Positions 1 through 8,778 of a DNA stretch of 64,000 nt are shown piece by piece; the stretch's first letter is position 1; every line of letters begins with the position of its first letter. The notes beneath the pieces were generated by a model. It was not told where the DNA came from and did no database searches. It saw nothing but the letters and a program-made list of their open reading frames with translations. Source of the DNA: Sphingomonadales bacterium (GTDB lineage: Bacteria > Pseudomonadota > Alphaproteobacteria > Sphingomonadales > Sphingomonadaceae); NCBI GenBank assembly GCA_014763545.1, contig JACXVD010000013.1, positions 1 to 64,000 on the forward strand, given 5' to 3'. The position numbers were made by a program, and so were the translations under genes.

Positions 1-863
1 ACGCCTGCCGCATCATGCGCACTGCCGAAGGTCGGCACCACGACAAGGTGGCTGGTGATCGCGAAATTGACATAGCTTGCCGGTTCCACCCGCCCGTCGC
101 GCAGGATCAGCCCGGGAGAGGGGATTTCGCAGACTTCCACCCCGAAGCCCTCCGCGCGGCGCTTCGCATCGGCATAGATCGCCGCATTGGGATCGTCTGC
201 CCCGGTCGCGCGCGGCACCACCAGCCGGTTCGCGCCGACGAAACGGGCGAGATTGTCGACATGCCCGTCGGTGTGGTCGTTGATCAGCCCGTCACCCAGC
301 CACAGCACGCGGTCGAAACCCAGATCGCGCGCCAGCCGGCCCTCGATCTCTTCGCGGGTCAGTTGCGGATTGCGATTGGGGTTGAGCAGGCATTGCTCGG
401 TCGTTGCGACCAGCCCGGTGCCGTCGGTGTCCAATGCCCCGCCTTCGAGCACCCAATCGGCATGGACCACCTCCAGCCCCGCCTCGCGGGCGATCTCTTC
501 GCCGACCTGCTGGTCGCCCTCCATCAGATATTTGCCGCCCCAGCCGTTGAAGCGGCAGCGCAGGGCGCGCCGCTGCGCCCCGTCGCTGACGACAAGCGGG
601 CCGGTGTCGCGCAGCCAGATGTCGCCATAGGGGCGGCGATCGAGCGTGACCGTGTTGCTCACCAGTTCGCGCGCGCGCGCCTCGTTGGCCTCGTCACGCA
701 CCAGCAGGCGCACCGGCTGGCCGCTTTCGGCAACCGCGCTGGCGAAGGCGGCGATCTGTTCCTGTGCGCGGCCGAAATAGCCCGGCCATTCCTCCGCATC
801 GTGGGGGAAGCCGATCCACAGCCAGTCCTGCGGTGCCCATTCGGGCGGCATGCGCCATGCCAT
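1..863 (-). CDS. aguA: Agmatine deiminase family protein (C-terminus beyond window)
   Basis: Predicted to hydrolyse agmatine to N-carbamoylputrescine and ammonia, a step from arginine to putrescine. Reading the minus strand from the ATG at 863 gives an unbroken frame to the window edge (about 287 residues). Visible family motifs are GDIWLRDTGP near residue 80, FNGWGGKY, an EGGALDTDG block and HTDGHVDN near residue 197, which carry guanidine-binding and catalytic Asp/His residues of the peptidylarginine deiminase fold. The catalytic cysteine close to the C-terminus lies outside the window, so activity cannot be confirmed. It follows the M28 peptidase gene by about 50 bases on the same strand and may be cotranscribed. 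Family assignment is secure; agmatine rather than another guanidino substrate is inferred. Confidence 0.88.
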   Translation of the reverse strand, partial: MAWRMPPEWAPQDWLWIGFPHDAEEWPGYFGRAQEQIAAFASAVAESGQPVRLLVRDEANEARARELVSNTVTLDRRPYGDIWLRDTGPLVVSDGAQRRALRCRFNGWGGKYLMEGDQQVGEEIAREAGLEVVHADWVLEGGALDTDGTGLVATTEQCLLNPNRNPQLTREEIEGRLARDLGFDRVLWLGDGLINDHTDGHVDNLARFVGANRLVVPRATGADDPNAAIYADAKRRAEGFGVEVCEIPSPGLILRDGRVEPASYVNFAITSHLVVVPTFGSAHDAAG

Positions 864-915
864 GTCCGGCGTCCCTCTACGTCGCTGCCTGTGGGCCTGA
901 CTGTCGGCTGCGAAA

Positions 916-2595
916 TCAGCAGCCGGCCGCGTCGGCGGCGCAGCTTTCATCGCGGGCGGCGCGGAATTCGTCGCCCTCGACCCAGTTGGGCCAGCTGCTG
1001 CTCATCGCCATCGACCTGCCGAGCACGTAATAGAGCTGGAGGTCCTGCATCACCCCGTCCCAGTTCCAGTTCGGATCGTATTCGTCGCTGGGCTGGTGGT
1101 AGTTGTTCTCGGTGTAATGCGTCGCCCAGGCTTCGCCCGCAGCCTTGCCGCCATCGACCAGATCCTCGCCGCCGTCGATATAGAGCATCGGCACGCCACG
1201 CTTGGCGAAGGAGAAGTGATCGGAACGGTAGTAATAGCCCTTTTCCGGCGTCGGTTCGGGGGTCGCGCTGCGCCCCACTTCGGCCAGCGCCTTGCCGAGG
1301 AAGGCGTCGAGCTGGCTCTTGCCCCCGCCGACCACGGTCACATCCTTGGCCGGCCCGGCCATCGACAGCGCATCCATGTTGACCCCGCCCACCGTCTTGT
1401 CGAGCGGGAAGACCGGGTTGGCAGCGTAATAGGCCGAACCGAGCAGCCCCGATTCCTCGCCGGTCACCGCCAGGAACACCATGGTCCGCTTCGCCGGGCC
1501 GGCCTTGGCCTGCGCCTGGCCGAGCGCGACCAGCGCCGCCGCGCCGGTGCCGTTGTCGATCGCGCCGTTGCAGATATCGTCGCCCGTGGCATCGGGCGTG
1601 CAATGGCCCAGATGATCCCAATGCGCGGAGTAGAGCACATATTCGTCGGGCTTCTCGCTGCCCGGCAGGATGCCGACGACGTTCTGCGATTCGAATTTGC
1701 GCACCGCATTGTCGAACCCGGTCGACAGGGTGACGCCCATCGGCACGGCCTTGAACCCCTTCTGCTTCGCCGCCGCGGTCAGCTTGGCAAGGTCGAGCCC
1801 GGCATCGGCGAAAATCTTTTCGGCCACCGGTTTCTGCACCCAGCCGTTCATCGCCGTCTGGCTGGCGCCGCCATCCTTGCTTTCGGGATAGACCTGCGGG
1901 CCGGTCCACGAGGAGTGGACGACATTCCAGCCATAGGCGGCCGGGAAAGTGTCGTGGACGATGATCGCCGCGGTCGCGCCCTGGCGGGCCGCTTCCTCGA
2001 ACTTGTAGGTCCAGCGCCCGTAATAGGTCATCGCCCGGCCGCGGAAGTCGCCTTCGAGCCCTTCGGTTTCATAATCGGGATCGTTGACGAGGATGACCGC
2101 AGTCTTCCCCTTCATGTCCACCCCTGCATAATCGTTCCAGCCCTTCTCGGGCGCGTCGATGCCGAAGCCGACGAACACCAGTTCGCTGTCCTTGATCTCG
2201 GTCTTGGGGGCCTCGCGGTAGCTGACGCCGACCCAGTCGTCGCCGAAAGTGAAGCTCAGCGGCTGCTTGCCGCCGCCGATCGTCAGCGGCTGGTAATTCT
2301 CGCCGGTGATCTCGGCCAGCGGCACCTTCTGCACCCACGATCCGTTGTTGCCCGGCTGCAGCCCGGCCTTGTCGAACTGGTCGATCAGGAAGGCGACGGT
2401 CTTCTCCTCGCCCACCGTGCCCGGCGCGCGGCCTTCGAATTCGTCGGATGCCAGTGCCTTGACCGCGTCCTTCATCGTATCGACCGACAGATCGCCCGGC
2501 TTGACGTCGGGAATGTCGAGACTGTCGCTGCCCGCGCCGGTGCTGCAGGCGGCGAGCGCCAGCGCGGCGCTGGCGATGAGGATGTGGCGGATCAT
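916..2595 (-). CDS. M28 family zinc peptidase, lipoprotein
   Basis: Predicted exported aminopeptidase of the M28 family (559 residues). The chosen ATG opens a lipoprotein signal (hydrophobic stretch ending in LAAC, then STG), so it is probably anchored in the envelope; the open frame continues upstream but that part is low-complexity and has no signal. The middle holds a protease-associated-like insert, followed by the zinc site: AHWDHLGH, AIDNGTGAAA, the TGEESGLLGS block with the general-base Glu, NMDALS, and a late SDHFSF histidine. All expected metal ligands are present. It is divergent from glnE, with about 125 bases between the starts. Specific substrate is unknown; release of N-terminal residues from peptides is the family role. 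Confidence 0.9.
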   Translation of the reverse strand: MIRHILIASAALALAACSTGAGSDSLDIPDVKPGDLSVDTMKDAVKALASDEFEGRAPGTVGEEKTVAFLIDQFDKAGLQPGNNGSWVQKVPLAEITGENYQPLTIGGGKQPLSFTFGDDWVGVSYREAPKTEIKDSELVFVGFGIDAPEKGWNDYAGVDMKGKTAVILVNDPDYETEGLEGDFRGRAMTYYGRWTYKFEEAARQGATAAIIVHDTFPAAYGWNVVHSSWTGPQVYPESKDGGASQTAMNGWVQKPVAEKIFADAGLDLAKLTAAAKQKGFKAVPMGVTLSTGFDNAVRKFESQNVVGILPGSEKPDEYVLYSAHWDHLGHCTPDATGDDICNGAIDNGTGAAALVALGQAQAKAGPAKRTMVFLAVTGEESGLLGSAYYAANPVFPLDKTVGGVNMDALSMAGPAKDVTVVGGGKSQLDAFLGKALAEVGRSATPEPTPEKGYYYRSDHFSFAKRGVPMLYIDGGEDLVDGGKAAGEAWATHYTENNYHQPSDEYDPNWNWDGVMQDLQLYYVLGRSMAMSSSWPNWVEGDEFRAARDESCAADAAGC

Positions 2596-2719
2596 GCGAT
2601 TGCGGCCCCTTGTCGCTTCATGGGAAGGGGGCTTCATTGCAAAGCGCGGGCTGCGGGGCAAGTCATGCTGCGCCCCCGGCATGCTTGCCAGCCGCGTCGC
2701 GCACGGGCAGGGGGCGTGC

Positions 2720-5413
2720 ATGGCGGACTGGCAATCGGCACTCGAACGCGCGCGCAGCCATGCGCCCTTCCTCGCGCTGGCGCTTGAACGGCAGCCGGAC
2801 CTGGCGGCGCTGCTGGCGGCGGGCGATGGCGAGGCGGCGCTGGCCCATGCCAAGGCGGCAGGCGAAGGGATCGCCGATACCGGGCTGGCCCTGCGGCGCG
2901 AGCGGCTGGCGCTGGCGGCGGCACTGGCGGTGGGCGATCTGGCGGGTGTTTTCCCGGTGGCGCGGGTGATGGCGGAATTGTCGGATTTCGCCGACCGGGC
3001 GCTCGATGCCGCCATCCGCGATGCGATCACCCGCCGCGTGCCCGATGAGCAACCGGCGGGTTTCCTCGCGCTCGCGCTGGGCAAGCATGGCGCGGGCGAA
3101 CTCAACTATTCCTCCGACATCGACCCGATCCTGCTCTACGATCCGGCCACCCTGCCGCGGCGGGGCAAGGACGAACCGGGCGAGGCGGCGCAGCGCTATG
3201 CCCGCGAAGTGGTTCGCACCTTGGCCGATGTGACGGCGGAAGGTTACGTGTTCCGGGTCGACCTGCGGCTGCGGCCAGCCTCCGAAGTCAGCCCGCTGGC
3301 GATCTCGCTCGATGCGGCGACGACCCATTACGAAAGCTCGGCGCTTACCTGGGAACGGGCCGCCTTCATCCGTGCGCGCGCCTGTGCGGGGGAAGTGGGG
3401 ATGGGGGAGGATTTCCTCGCCCATATCCGCCCCTTCGTCTGGCGTCGTAGCCTCGATTTCGGGGCGATCGAGGAAATCCGGCGGCTGACGGCGCGGATCC
3501 GCGCCAATTACAAGGGACCGCCGAGGCCCGGACCCGGCTTCAACTTGAAGCACGGGCGCGGCGGCATTCGCGAGGTCGAATTCTTCGCCCAGACGCACCA
3601 GCTGATCCACGGCGGGCGCGTTCCCTCGCTGCGCCAGCGCGGCACGCGCGCCGCGCTCGATGCGCTGGCGGCGGCCGGGATTGTCTCGAGCGAGGATGCG
3701 CGCGTGCTGGGCGACAGCTACGACCGGCTGCGCGTGCTCGAACACCGGCTGCAGATGGTCGGCGACCAGCAGACGCACAGCCTGCCCGCAGGCGATGCGC
3801 TGGACAATGTCGCACGGCTCGAAGGGCTGGCCGACGGGGCCGCACTGGTGGCCGAGCTGGCGGACGTGACCGATGCGGTCGCCGCGCGCTACGATTCGCT
3901 GATCGACGAGGATGAGCGATCCGGCCATGCGCTGCCCGCCCGCGCCAGCGCGCTGACCGAGCGGCTCGACCAGCTGGGCTTTGCCGAACCCGTCCCGCTG
4001 GCGGAGCGGATCGAAGGCTGGGGCGATGGCCGCCTGCGCGCCTTGCGCAGCGATGCCGCGCGGCAGGCGTTCGAAGCGTGCCTGCCCGCCTTGCTCGAAG
4101 CCTTCGCCGCCGCGCCCGATCGCGAAGGCGTGCTGCTGCGATGGGAACGGGTGCTGACCAACCTGCCCAGCGCAATCAATTTGTTCCGCCTGCTCGAGGC
4201 ACGCCCGGGGCTGCTCGCCATGCTGGTCGACGTGCTGGCGCTGGCCCCGCCGCTGGCGGACGAGCTGGGGCGGCGCCCCGACTTGCTCGATGCGTTGATC
4301 GACCGCAGCGCGCTCGACCTGCCGGGCGGAGTCGGGCAGCTCGCCGCCGCGATGCGCGCGAGCGAGGCCGATCGCGGCTATGAAGGGGTGCTCGACCGCA
4401 TCCGCGTGGTGACGGGCGAAACGCGTTTCGCGCTCGGCGTCCAGCTGATCGAGGCAGCCAACGATCCGCTCGCAATCGCCGCCGCGCTCGCCCGCACGGC
4501 GGAGGCCGCGCTGGTGGTCGCGGTGGAGGCGGCGAGCGAGGAATTCGCGCAGGCGCACGGGCGCATCGCAGGCGGCGAACTGGTGGTGCTCGGCCTCGGC
4601 CGGCTGGGTGGCGGCATCCTCACCCACGCGTCCGACCTCGATATCGTCTATCTCTTCACCGGCAGTCACGAAGGTGAATCCGACGGCCCCCGCCCGCTCG
4701 GCGCGACGCATTATTTCAACCGCCTCGCCCAGCGGGTCAGCGCGGCGCTGAGCGTGCCGACCGCGCAGGGCGCGCTCTACGAGATCGACACGCGGCTGCG
4801 CCCGCAAGGCGCGCAGGGGCCGCTGGCGGTCAGCGTCGACAGTTTTGCCCGCTACCAGCGCGAGGATGCCTGGACGTGGGAGCATATGGCCCTGACCCGC
4901 GCCCGCGTGCTGGCCGGATCGGCGCAGGCGCGCGAGGAGGTCGCCTCGGTGATCGCCAGCGTGCTCGAAACCCCGCGCGATCCCGCCCGGCTGCGCGCCG
5001 ACATCCTGGCGATGCGCGCCGAAATGGCGGCCCACAAGCAGCCGCGCGGGGTACTCGACGTGAAACTGCAGCGTGGCGGGCTGGTCGATCTCGAATTCAT
5101 CGTCCACCACGCGCAGCTGCGCCATTGCCGGGGGTTGGTGCCCAACCTCGGCGAAGCGATCGCGGCGCTTGCCGCTGCCGGCATCCTTCCGCCGGAGCTG
5201 GACGAGGCCCGGCTGTTGCTGACCCGCATGCTGGTTGCCGCGCGGCTGCTGTCGCCCGGGCTCGACACGCCCAGCGCACCTGCGGGCACGGCGCTGGCAC
5301 GGGCCTGCGGCCATTCGGGGCTTGCGAGCCAGCTGGAAGCCGCCCATCACGCGCGCCGCCAGGTGGCTGCCGCATGGCATCGCGAATTCGGCGAAGAACT
5401 GGAGATCGAATGA
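2720..5413 (+). CDS. glnE: Bifunctional glutamine synthetase adenylyltransferase/deadenylase
   Basis: GlnE attaches AMP to glutamine synthetase, or removes it, in response to PII and glutamine, so it sets ammonium assimilation. The protein (897 residues, near the usual 900-950) has two nucleotidyltransferase domains: KHGAGELNYSSDID near residue 124 (deadenylase half) and GLGRLGGGILTHASDLD near residue 625 (adenylylating half), each followed by its helical bundle. The ATG at 2720 has an AGGGGG ribosome site about 6 bases upstream; the frame stays open further upstream but overlaps the divergent gene region. The stop overlaps the start of bcp, so the two are probably translationally coupled. 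Its upstream regulator partner, glnD, is also in this window at 37.8 kb. Confidence 0.95.
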   Translation: MADWQSALERARSHAPFLALALERQPDLAALLAAGDGEAALAHAKAAGEGIADTGLALRRERLALAAALAVGDLAGVFPVARVMAELSDFADRALDAAIRDAITRRVPDEQPAGFLALALGKHGAGELNYSSDIDPILLYDPATLPRRGKDEPGEAAQRYAREVVRTLADVTAEGYVFRVDLRLRPASEVSPLAISLDAATTHYESSALTWERAAFIRARACAGEVGMGEDFLAHIRPFVWRRSLDFGAIEEIRRLTARIRANYKGPPRPGPGFNLKHGRGGIREVEFFAQTHQLIHGGRVPSLRQRGTRAALDALAAAGIVSSEDARVLGDSYDRLRVLEHRLQMVGDQQTHSLPAGDALDNVARLEGLADGAALVAELADVTDAVAARYDSLIDEDERSGHALPARASALTERLDQLGFAEPVPLAERIEGWGDGRLRALRSDAARQAFEACLPALLEAFAAAPDREGVLLRWERVLTNLPSAINLFRLLEARPGLLAMLVDVLALAPPLADELGRRPDLLDALIDRSALDLPGGVGQLAAAMRASEADRGYEGVLDRIRVVTGETRFALGVQLIEAANDPLAIAAALARTAEAALVVAVEAASEEFAQAHGRIAGGELVVLGLGRLGGGILTHASDLDIVYLFTGSHEGESDGPRPLGATHYFNRLAQRVSAALSVPTAQGALYEIDTRLRPQGAQGPLAVSVDSFARYQREDAWTWEHMALTRARVLAGSAQAREEVASVIASVLETPRDPARLRADILAMRAEMAAHKQPRGVLDVKLQRGGLVDLEFIVHHAQLRHCRGLVPNLGEAIAALAAAGILPPELDEARLLLTRMLVAARLLSPGLDTPSAPAGTALARACGHSGLASQLEAAHHARRQVAAAWHREFGEELEIE

Positions 5414-5886
5414 TGAGCAACCCGCCCGCCGTAGGCGACACCATGCCCGATATCGCGCTGGAAACCCCCGATGGCGGCAGCGTGAAGCCATCGGATTTTC
5501 GCGGTCAGAAGCTGGTGCTGTTCTTCTATCCCAAGGACAGCACCCCCGGCTGCACGGTCGAAAACCAGGACTTTTCCGCGCTTGCCGATGACTTCGCCGC
5601 TGCGGGCACGGCATTGCTGGGGATCAGCAAGGATTCGCCTGCCAGGCACCGCAATTTCATCGCCAAGTATGAGCTGAAGGCCCCCCTTGCCACCGATGCC
5701 GAGGAGGGCGGGCTGTCCGATGCGATCGGGGTGTGGGCCGAAAAGAAGAATTACGGGCGTACCTATATGGGCATGGTGCGCACCACCTACCTGATCGACG
5801 CCGAAGGCAGGATCGCGCGCATCTGGGACAAGGTGAAGGTCAAGGGCCACGCGGCGCAGGTGCTGGAAGCGGCGCAGGCCCTTTGA
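5410..5886 (+). CDS. bcp: Thioredoxin-dependent peroxiredoxin, Bcp/PrxQ type
   Basis: Reduces hydrogen peroxide and organic peroxides in the cytoplasm. The 158-residue protein has the single thioredoxin-like fold expected and the signature FYPKDSTPGCTVENQDF, where the cysteine is the peroxidatic residue. In many Bcp proteins a resolving cysteine sits five residues later; here that position is Gln, so this copy looks like a 1-Cys type that depends on an external thiol. Two adjacent ATG codons (5410 and 5413) are possible starts; the first overlaps the glnE stop. Its own stop overlaps the TTG start of the DUF455 gene, giving a tightly packed three-gene unit. Confidence 0.93.
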   Translation: MMSNPPAVGDTMPDIALETPDGGSVKPSDFRGQKLVLFFYPKDSTPGCTVENQDFSALADDFAAAGTALLGISKDSPARHRNFIAKYELKAPLATDAEEGGLSDAIGVWAEKKNYGRTYMGMVRTTYLIDAEGRIARIWDKVKVKGHAAQVLEAAQAL

Positions 5887-6686
5887 CGCAAACCCTGCCT
5901 CCGCTGGGCACGGCGATCCGCGCCGCGTTGCTCACGGCAGACCCGCGCGCCAAGGCGATGGCCACGCGCGCGGTGGCCCGCGGCTGGCGGCTGGGGCAGT
6001 ATGCGCTGGCCTTTCCCGAACCCATGCCCGATCGCCCGGCATGGCCTGCGCAGCCCGAGCTGCTGCCGCCCTCGCAGATGCCCAAGCGCGGCAAGGGCGG
6101 ATCGGAACGCGGGCGCATCGCGCTGTGGCATGCGCTGGCGCATATCGAATTCGTCGCCATCGACCTCGCGCTCGACATGGCCGGGCGTTTCGGGCCGGAG
6201 ATGGGCGCGCCCTTCGTGTCCGATTTCCTCGCCGTTGCGGCGGACGAAGCGATGCATTTCGCGCTGATCGCCCGCAAGCTGCAGGCGCTGGGCAGCCATT
6301 ACGGCGCCCTGCCCGCGCATGGCGGCCTGTGGCAGGCGGCCGAGCTGACGGCGCATGATGTCGCGGCGCGGCTGGCGGTGGTGCCGATGGTGCTGGAAGC
6401 GCGCGGGCTCGATGTGACCCCCGCAACCCTCGCGCGGGTAAGTTCGGCAGGCGACGAGCAGGGCGCGAAAATCCTGCAACGAATCCTTGACGACGAAATT
6501 CGCCATGTCGGAATCGGTACAACGCATTTTGTCGCAGTGGCCCGGGCGCGCGGCGAATCCCCGCAAGATTGCTGGAAAACTCAGGTTCGGAAGCACTTCA
6601 GGGGTGCCATTAAGCCGCCGTTCAACGACTCGGCGCGCCGGTCAGCCGGTTTAACGCAAGACTTCTACGCAGAGCTTGCCTGTTAA
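5883..6686 (+). CDS. DUF455 family ferritin-like protein
   Basis: A 267-residue protein of the DUF455 (COG2833) family. It is helix-rich with acidic/histidine pairs typical of a di-iron four-helix bundle: ALAHIEFVAIDLALD near residue 85, DEAMHFAL near residue 120, EARGLD and the late DDEIRHVGIG. These EXXH-like pairs resemble those of ferritin-like oxygenases such as MiaE, but the reaction is not known. The start is taken as TTG at 5883, overlapping the bcp stop, because the reading frame and N-terminal residues fit this; an ATG at 5958 would lose about 25 residues. Linkage to bcp hints at a redox or oxygen-related role, which is inference only. Confidence 0.85.
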   Translation: MTQTLPPLGTAIRAALLTADPRAKAMATRAVARGWRLGQYALAFPEPMPDRPAWPAQPELLPPSQMPKRGKGGSERGRIALWHALAHIEFVAIDLALDMAGRFGPEMGAPFVSDFLAVAADEAMHFALIARKLQALGSHYGALPAHGGLWQAAELTAHDVAARLAVVPMVLEARGLDVTPATLARVSSAGDEQGAKILQRILDDEIRHVGIGTTHFVAVARARGESPQDCWKTQVRKHFRGAIKPPFNDSARRSAGLTQDFYAELAC

Positions 6687-6802
6687 ATTTTGCCGGTTAC
6701 CCATCCTAACCGTGGAACGGGGGTTATGTTCCCAAAAAAGTTCTGAACGGGATCTTCAAGGTGCGGTGGCCAAGTTTAGCCGCACCGGAAAAGGACGGGT
6801 AA

Positions 6803-7504
6803 GTGGTCGCAAATATGTTCGGTCGCCGCGTTGCAGCAGCTTTTGCCGCGGCACTCGCATTCTTCGCCATGGGCATGAGCCCGGCTTTCGCCAACTCCAG
6901 CGCTGCCTCGGCAGATGTCACCGCGCCGATCCGCGAAACCAAGGGTTCGCCGCTCTCGGGTGGCGACGAACAGTTCGAAAAGCTGTTCAACCGCTGGGAA
7001 GCGATGGATAACGGCAATGGCGGCGTGCCGACGACGACCAGCGTGGCCGTGCCTTCGCGGATGCCGGTCGATCACACCGTCCTGACCAGCGGTTACGGCA
7101 TGCGCACCCATCCGGTGCTTGGCGGCCGCCGCGCGCACAAGGGCATCGACCTCGCGTCGCCCATCGGTACCCCGGTCTATGCCACCGCCGACGGTGTGGT
7201 GAGCCGCGCCGACCGTTTCTCGAGCTACGGCCTATTCATCTCGATCGAACATGGCGCCAGCATCCAGACCCGTTACGCCCACCTGTCGAAGCTGGCGGTT
7301 GCCTCCGGCGAACATGTGAAGAAGGGCGACATCATCGGTTACGTCGGCACCACCGGCCGTTCGACCGGCCCGCACCTGCACTATGAAGTGCGCGTTGCCG
7401 GCGAAGCGGTCAATCCGATCCCCTACATGGTCGAAACCCAGGCGCAGCAGCAGTTTGCGCTGGCGACCGGCGTGGGCGGCCAGGGCGACGGCGACGACGA
7501 GTAA
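6803..7504 (+). CDS. M23 family metallopeptidase, secreted
   Basis: Predicted periplasmic LytM/M23 peptidoglycan endopeptidase (233 residues). It has an N-terminal signal peptide ending near SPAFA, a short linker and then the M23 domain: YGMRTHPVLG, HKGIDL near residue 112 (first zinc His and Asp), and HLHYE near residues 191-193 with the remaining histidines, so all zinc ligands are present and it should be active rather than a LytM adaptor. The GTG at 6803 is preferred over the in-frame ATG at 6815 because an AAAAGGA ribosome site lies 7 bases before the GTG. A strong terminator follows directly. The gene stands alone. Confidence 0.92.
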   Translation: MVANMFGRRVAAAFAAALAFFAMGMSPAFANSSAASADVTAPIRETKGSPLSGGDEQFEKLFNRWEAMDNGNGGVPTTTSVAVPSRMPVDHTVLTSGYGMRTHPVLGGRRAHKGIDLASPIGTPVYATADGVVSRADRFSSYGLFISIEHGASIQTRYAHLSKLAVASGEHVKKGDIIGYVGTTGRSTGPHLHYEVRVAGEAVNPIPYMVETQAQQQFALATGVGGQGDGDDE

Positions 7505-7510
7505 TCGTCG

Positions 7511-7535
7511 AAGGGGCCCCGGGGGCCCCTTTTTC
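7511..7535 (+). terminator. Rho-independent terminator after M23 peptidase gene
   Basis: A perfect 9-bp stem (AAGGGGCCC at 7511-7519 with GGGCCCCTT at 7523-7531) closes a 3-base loop and runs into a T tract. It begins 7 bases after the M23 stop codon. Confidence 0.9.
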
Positions 7536-7547
7536 ATTTCCCGCTGA

Positions 7548-7575
7548 AATTCAGGAAAGCGAATTCAGGAAAGCG
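7548..7575. repeat. 14-bp perfect tandem duplication in the intergenic gap
   Basis: AATTCAGGAAAGCG occurs twice head to tail at 7548-7561 and 7562-7575. It lies between the M23 terminator and a second terminator at 7632, outside any gene I can support. Origin and role unknown; replication slippage is the simplest explanation. Confidence 0.85.
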
Positions 7576-7631
7576 CCTGCCGAAAACCAGAACATGGGGC
7601 AGCGCGAGGCATTGGAGAGGATGCCTGATCG

Positions 7632-7667
7632 AGGGCGGCGGGAGCGATCCTGCCGCCCTTTGCTTTT
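7632..7667 (+). terminator. Second plus-strand terminator with GNRA loop
   Basis: An 8-bp stem (AGGGCGGC at 7632-7639 with GCCGCCCT at 7652-7659) continues inward through four more pairs (one G-T) to a GCGA tetraloop and is followed by TTTGCTTTT. On the minus strand no T tract follows, so it works for plus-strand transcripts. The M23 gene already has its own terminator 100 bases earlier, so this is either a back-up or the end of an unannotated short transcript. Confidence 0.7.
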
Positions 7668-7757
7668 GCGTAGTGGACCGGGTGGTCGCGGCCAGCGCTG
7701 CGCGATGGGCGCATTGTGGGCGCGTTGTGGCCGCGCGGTGGGTTTTGGGGCAGGCGC

Positions 7758-8669
7758 CTAGCAGACCAGCCGCCGGGCGATCGCGCGCACTTCCTCGCCC
7801 ATGTCCTCACGCTCCAGCGCCAGCGCCAGGGTCGCCTCGACGAAGCCGGTCTTGCTGCCGCAATCGAACCGGCGGCCCGAAAAGGTCACCGCATGGAACG
7901 GCTGGCTGCCGATCATCTTCGCCATGGCGTCGGTCAGTTGGATTTCGCCGCCCGCGCCCTTCTCCTGCCCTTCGAGCGTGCGCATCACTTCGGCCTGGAG
8001 GATATAGCGGCCGGAAATGATCTTGTTCGACGGTGCCTGTTCCACCGGCGGTTTCTCGACCAGGCCGGTAACCTCGGTCAGCGTGTCGGAAACCTGCGCA
8101 CCCGGCGCGATCACGCCGTAGCTCGACACATCCTCCATCGGCACTTCGAGCACCGAAATGAGATTGCCGCCGACCTCGTTATAGGCCTCGACCATCTGCT
8201 TCATGCAGCCCGGCCCGCCATCGCGGTTGGCGACCATCAATTCGTCGGGCAGCAGGATCGCGAAGGGATCGTCGCCCACGATCGCGCGGGCGCACCAGAT
8301 CGCATGGCCCAGGCCCATCGGCACCTGCTGGCGCACGGTGATGATGTCGCCCGGCGTGGCGCGCGTCGGATCGAGCACCGAGAGATCCTTGCCGCGTTCG
8401 TTCATGGTGGTTTCGAGTTCGAAAGCTATGTCGAAATGTTCGACGATCGCCGTCTTGCCGCGACCGGTGACGAAGATGATCTGTTCGATCCCCGCCTCGC
8501 GCGCTTCGTCCACCGCATACTGGATGAGCGGCCGGTCGACGATCGGCAGCAATTCCTTGGGGATCGCCTTGGTCGCCGGGAGGAAGCGGGTGCCCAGCCC
8601 CGCGACGGGAAATACGGCTTTTTTGATCGGCTTATGCCGGGGCGTCTGCGGGCTTGTCTGACTGTTCAT
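7758..8669 (-). CDS. galU: UTP--glucose-1-phosphate uridylyltransferase
   Basis: Makes UDP-glucose from UTP and glucose-1-phosphate, the precursor for exopolysaccharide and other glycoconjugates. The 303-residue protein has the nucleotidyltransferase signature VFPVAGLGTRFLPATKAIPK near the N-terminus, the LLPDELM block, TGLVEKP and the late FDCGSKTGFV motif, all as in GalU. The ATG at 8669 has a GAG ribosome-site core about 7 bases upstream; another in-frame ATG at 8675 is possible. It is divergent from murA. Functionally it probably supplies the polysaccharide cluster at 18-27 kb, though it is not adjacent to it. Confidence 0.95.
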   Translation of the reverse strand: MNSQTSPQTPRHKPIKKAVFPVAGLGTRFLPATKAIPKELLPIVDRPLIQYAVDEAREAGIEQIIFVTGRGKTAIVEHFDIAFELETTMNERGKDLSVLDPTRATPGDIITVRQQVPMGLGHAIWCARAIVGDDPFAILLPDELMVANRDGGPGCMKQMVEAYNEVGGNLISVLEVPMEDVSSYGVIAPGAQVSDTLTEVTGLVEKPPVEQAPSNKIISGRYILQAEVMRTLEGQEKGAGGEIQLTDAMAKMIGSQPFHAVTFSGRRFDCGSKTGFVEATLALALEREDMGEEVRAIARRLVC

Positions 8670-8778
8670 GACCATCTCGATAAGCGGTGGCTGTGGCTGG
8701 TGCAACTGCAAGCCGGATGTTGCAGGCAGAAGACGATGTGTCGCTTGCCCCGCGCTGCAATCCGGCTAAACCGCGCCG

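Noticed and set aside
15-1382. Long plus-strand open frame opposite agmatine deiminase and the M28 peptidase
   Set aside because: Arg/Pro/Ala-rich shadow of the minus-strand genes, whose motifs are unmistakable.
2663-5614. Minus-strand open frame of nearly 1000 codons opposite glnE
   Set aside because: GC-rich antisense shadow with no domain pattern; glnE explains the region fully.
6687-6802. GGAAC near 6714 as an EcfG promoter for the M23 gene
   Set aside because: No GTT at the required 16-17 base spacing.
7565-7810. Minus-strand open frame between the M23 and galU genes
   Set aside because: Runs across a terminator and into galU; low-complexity composition.
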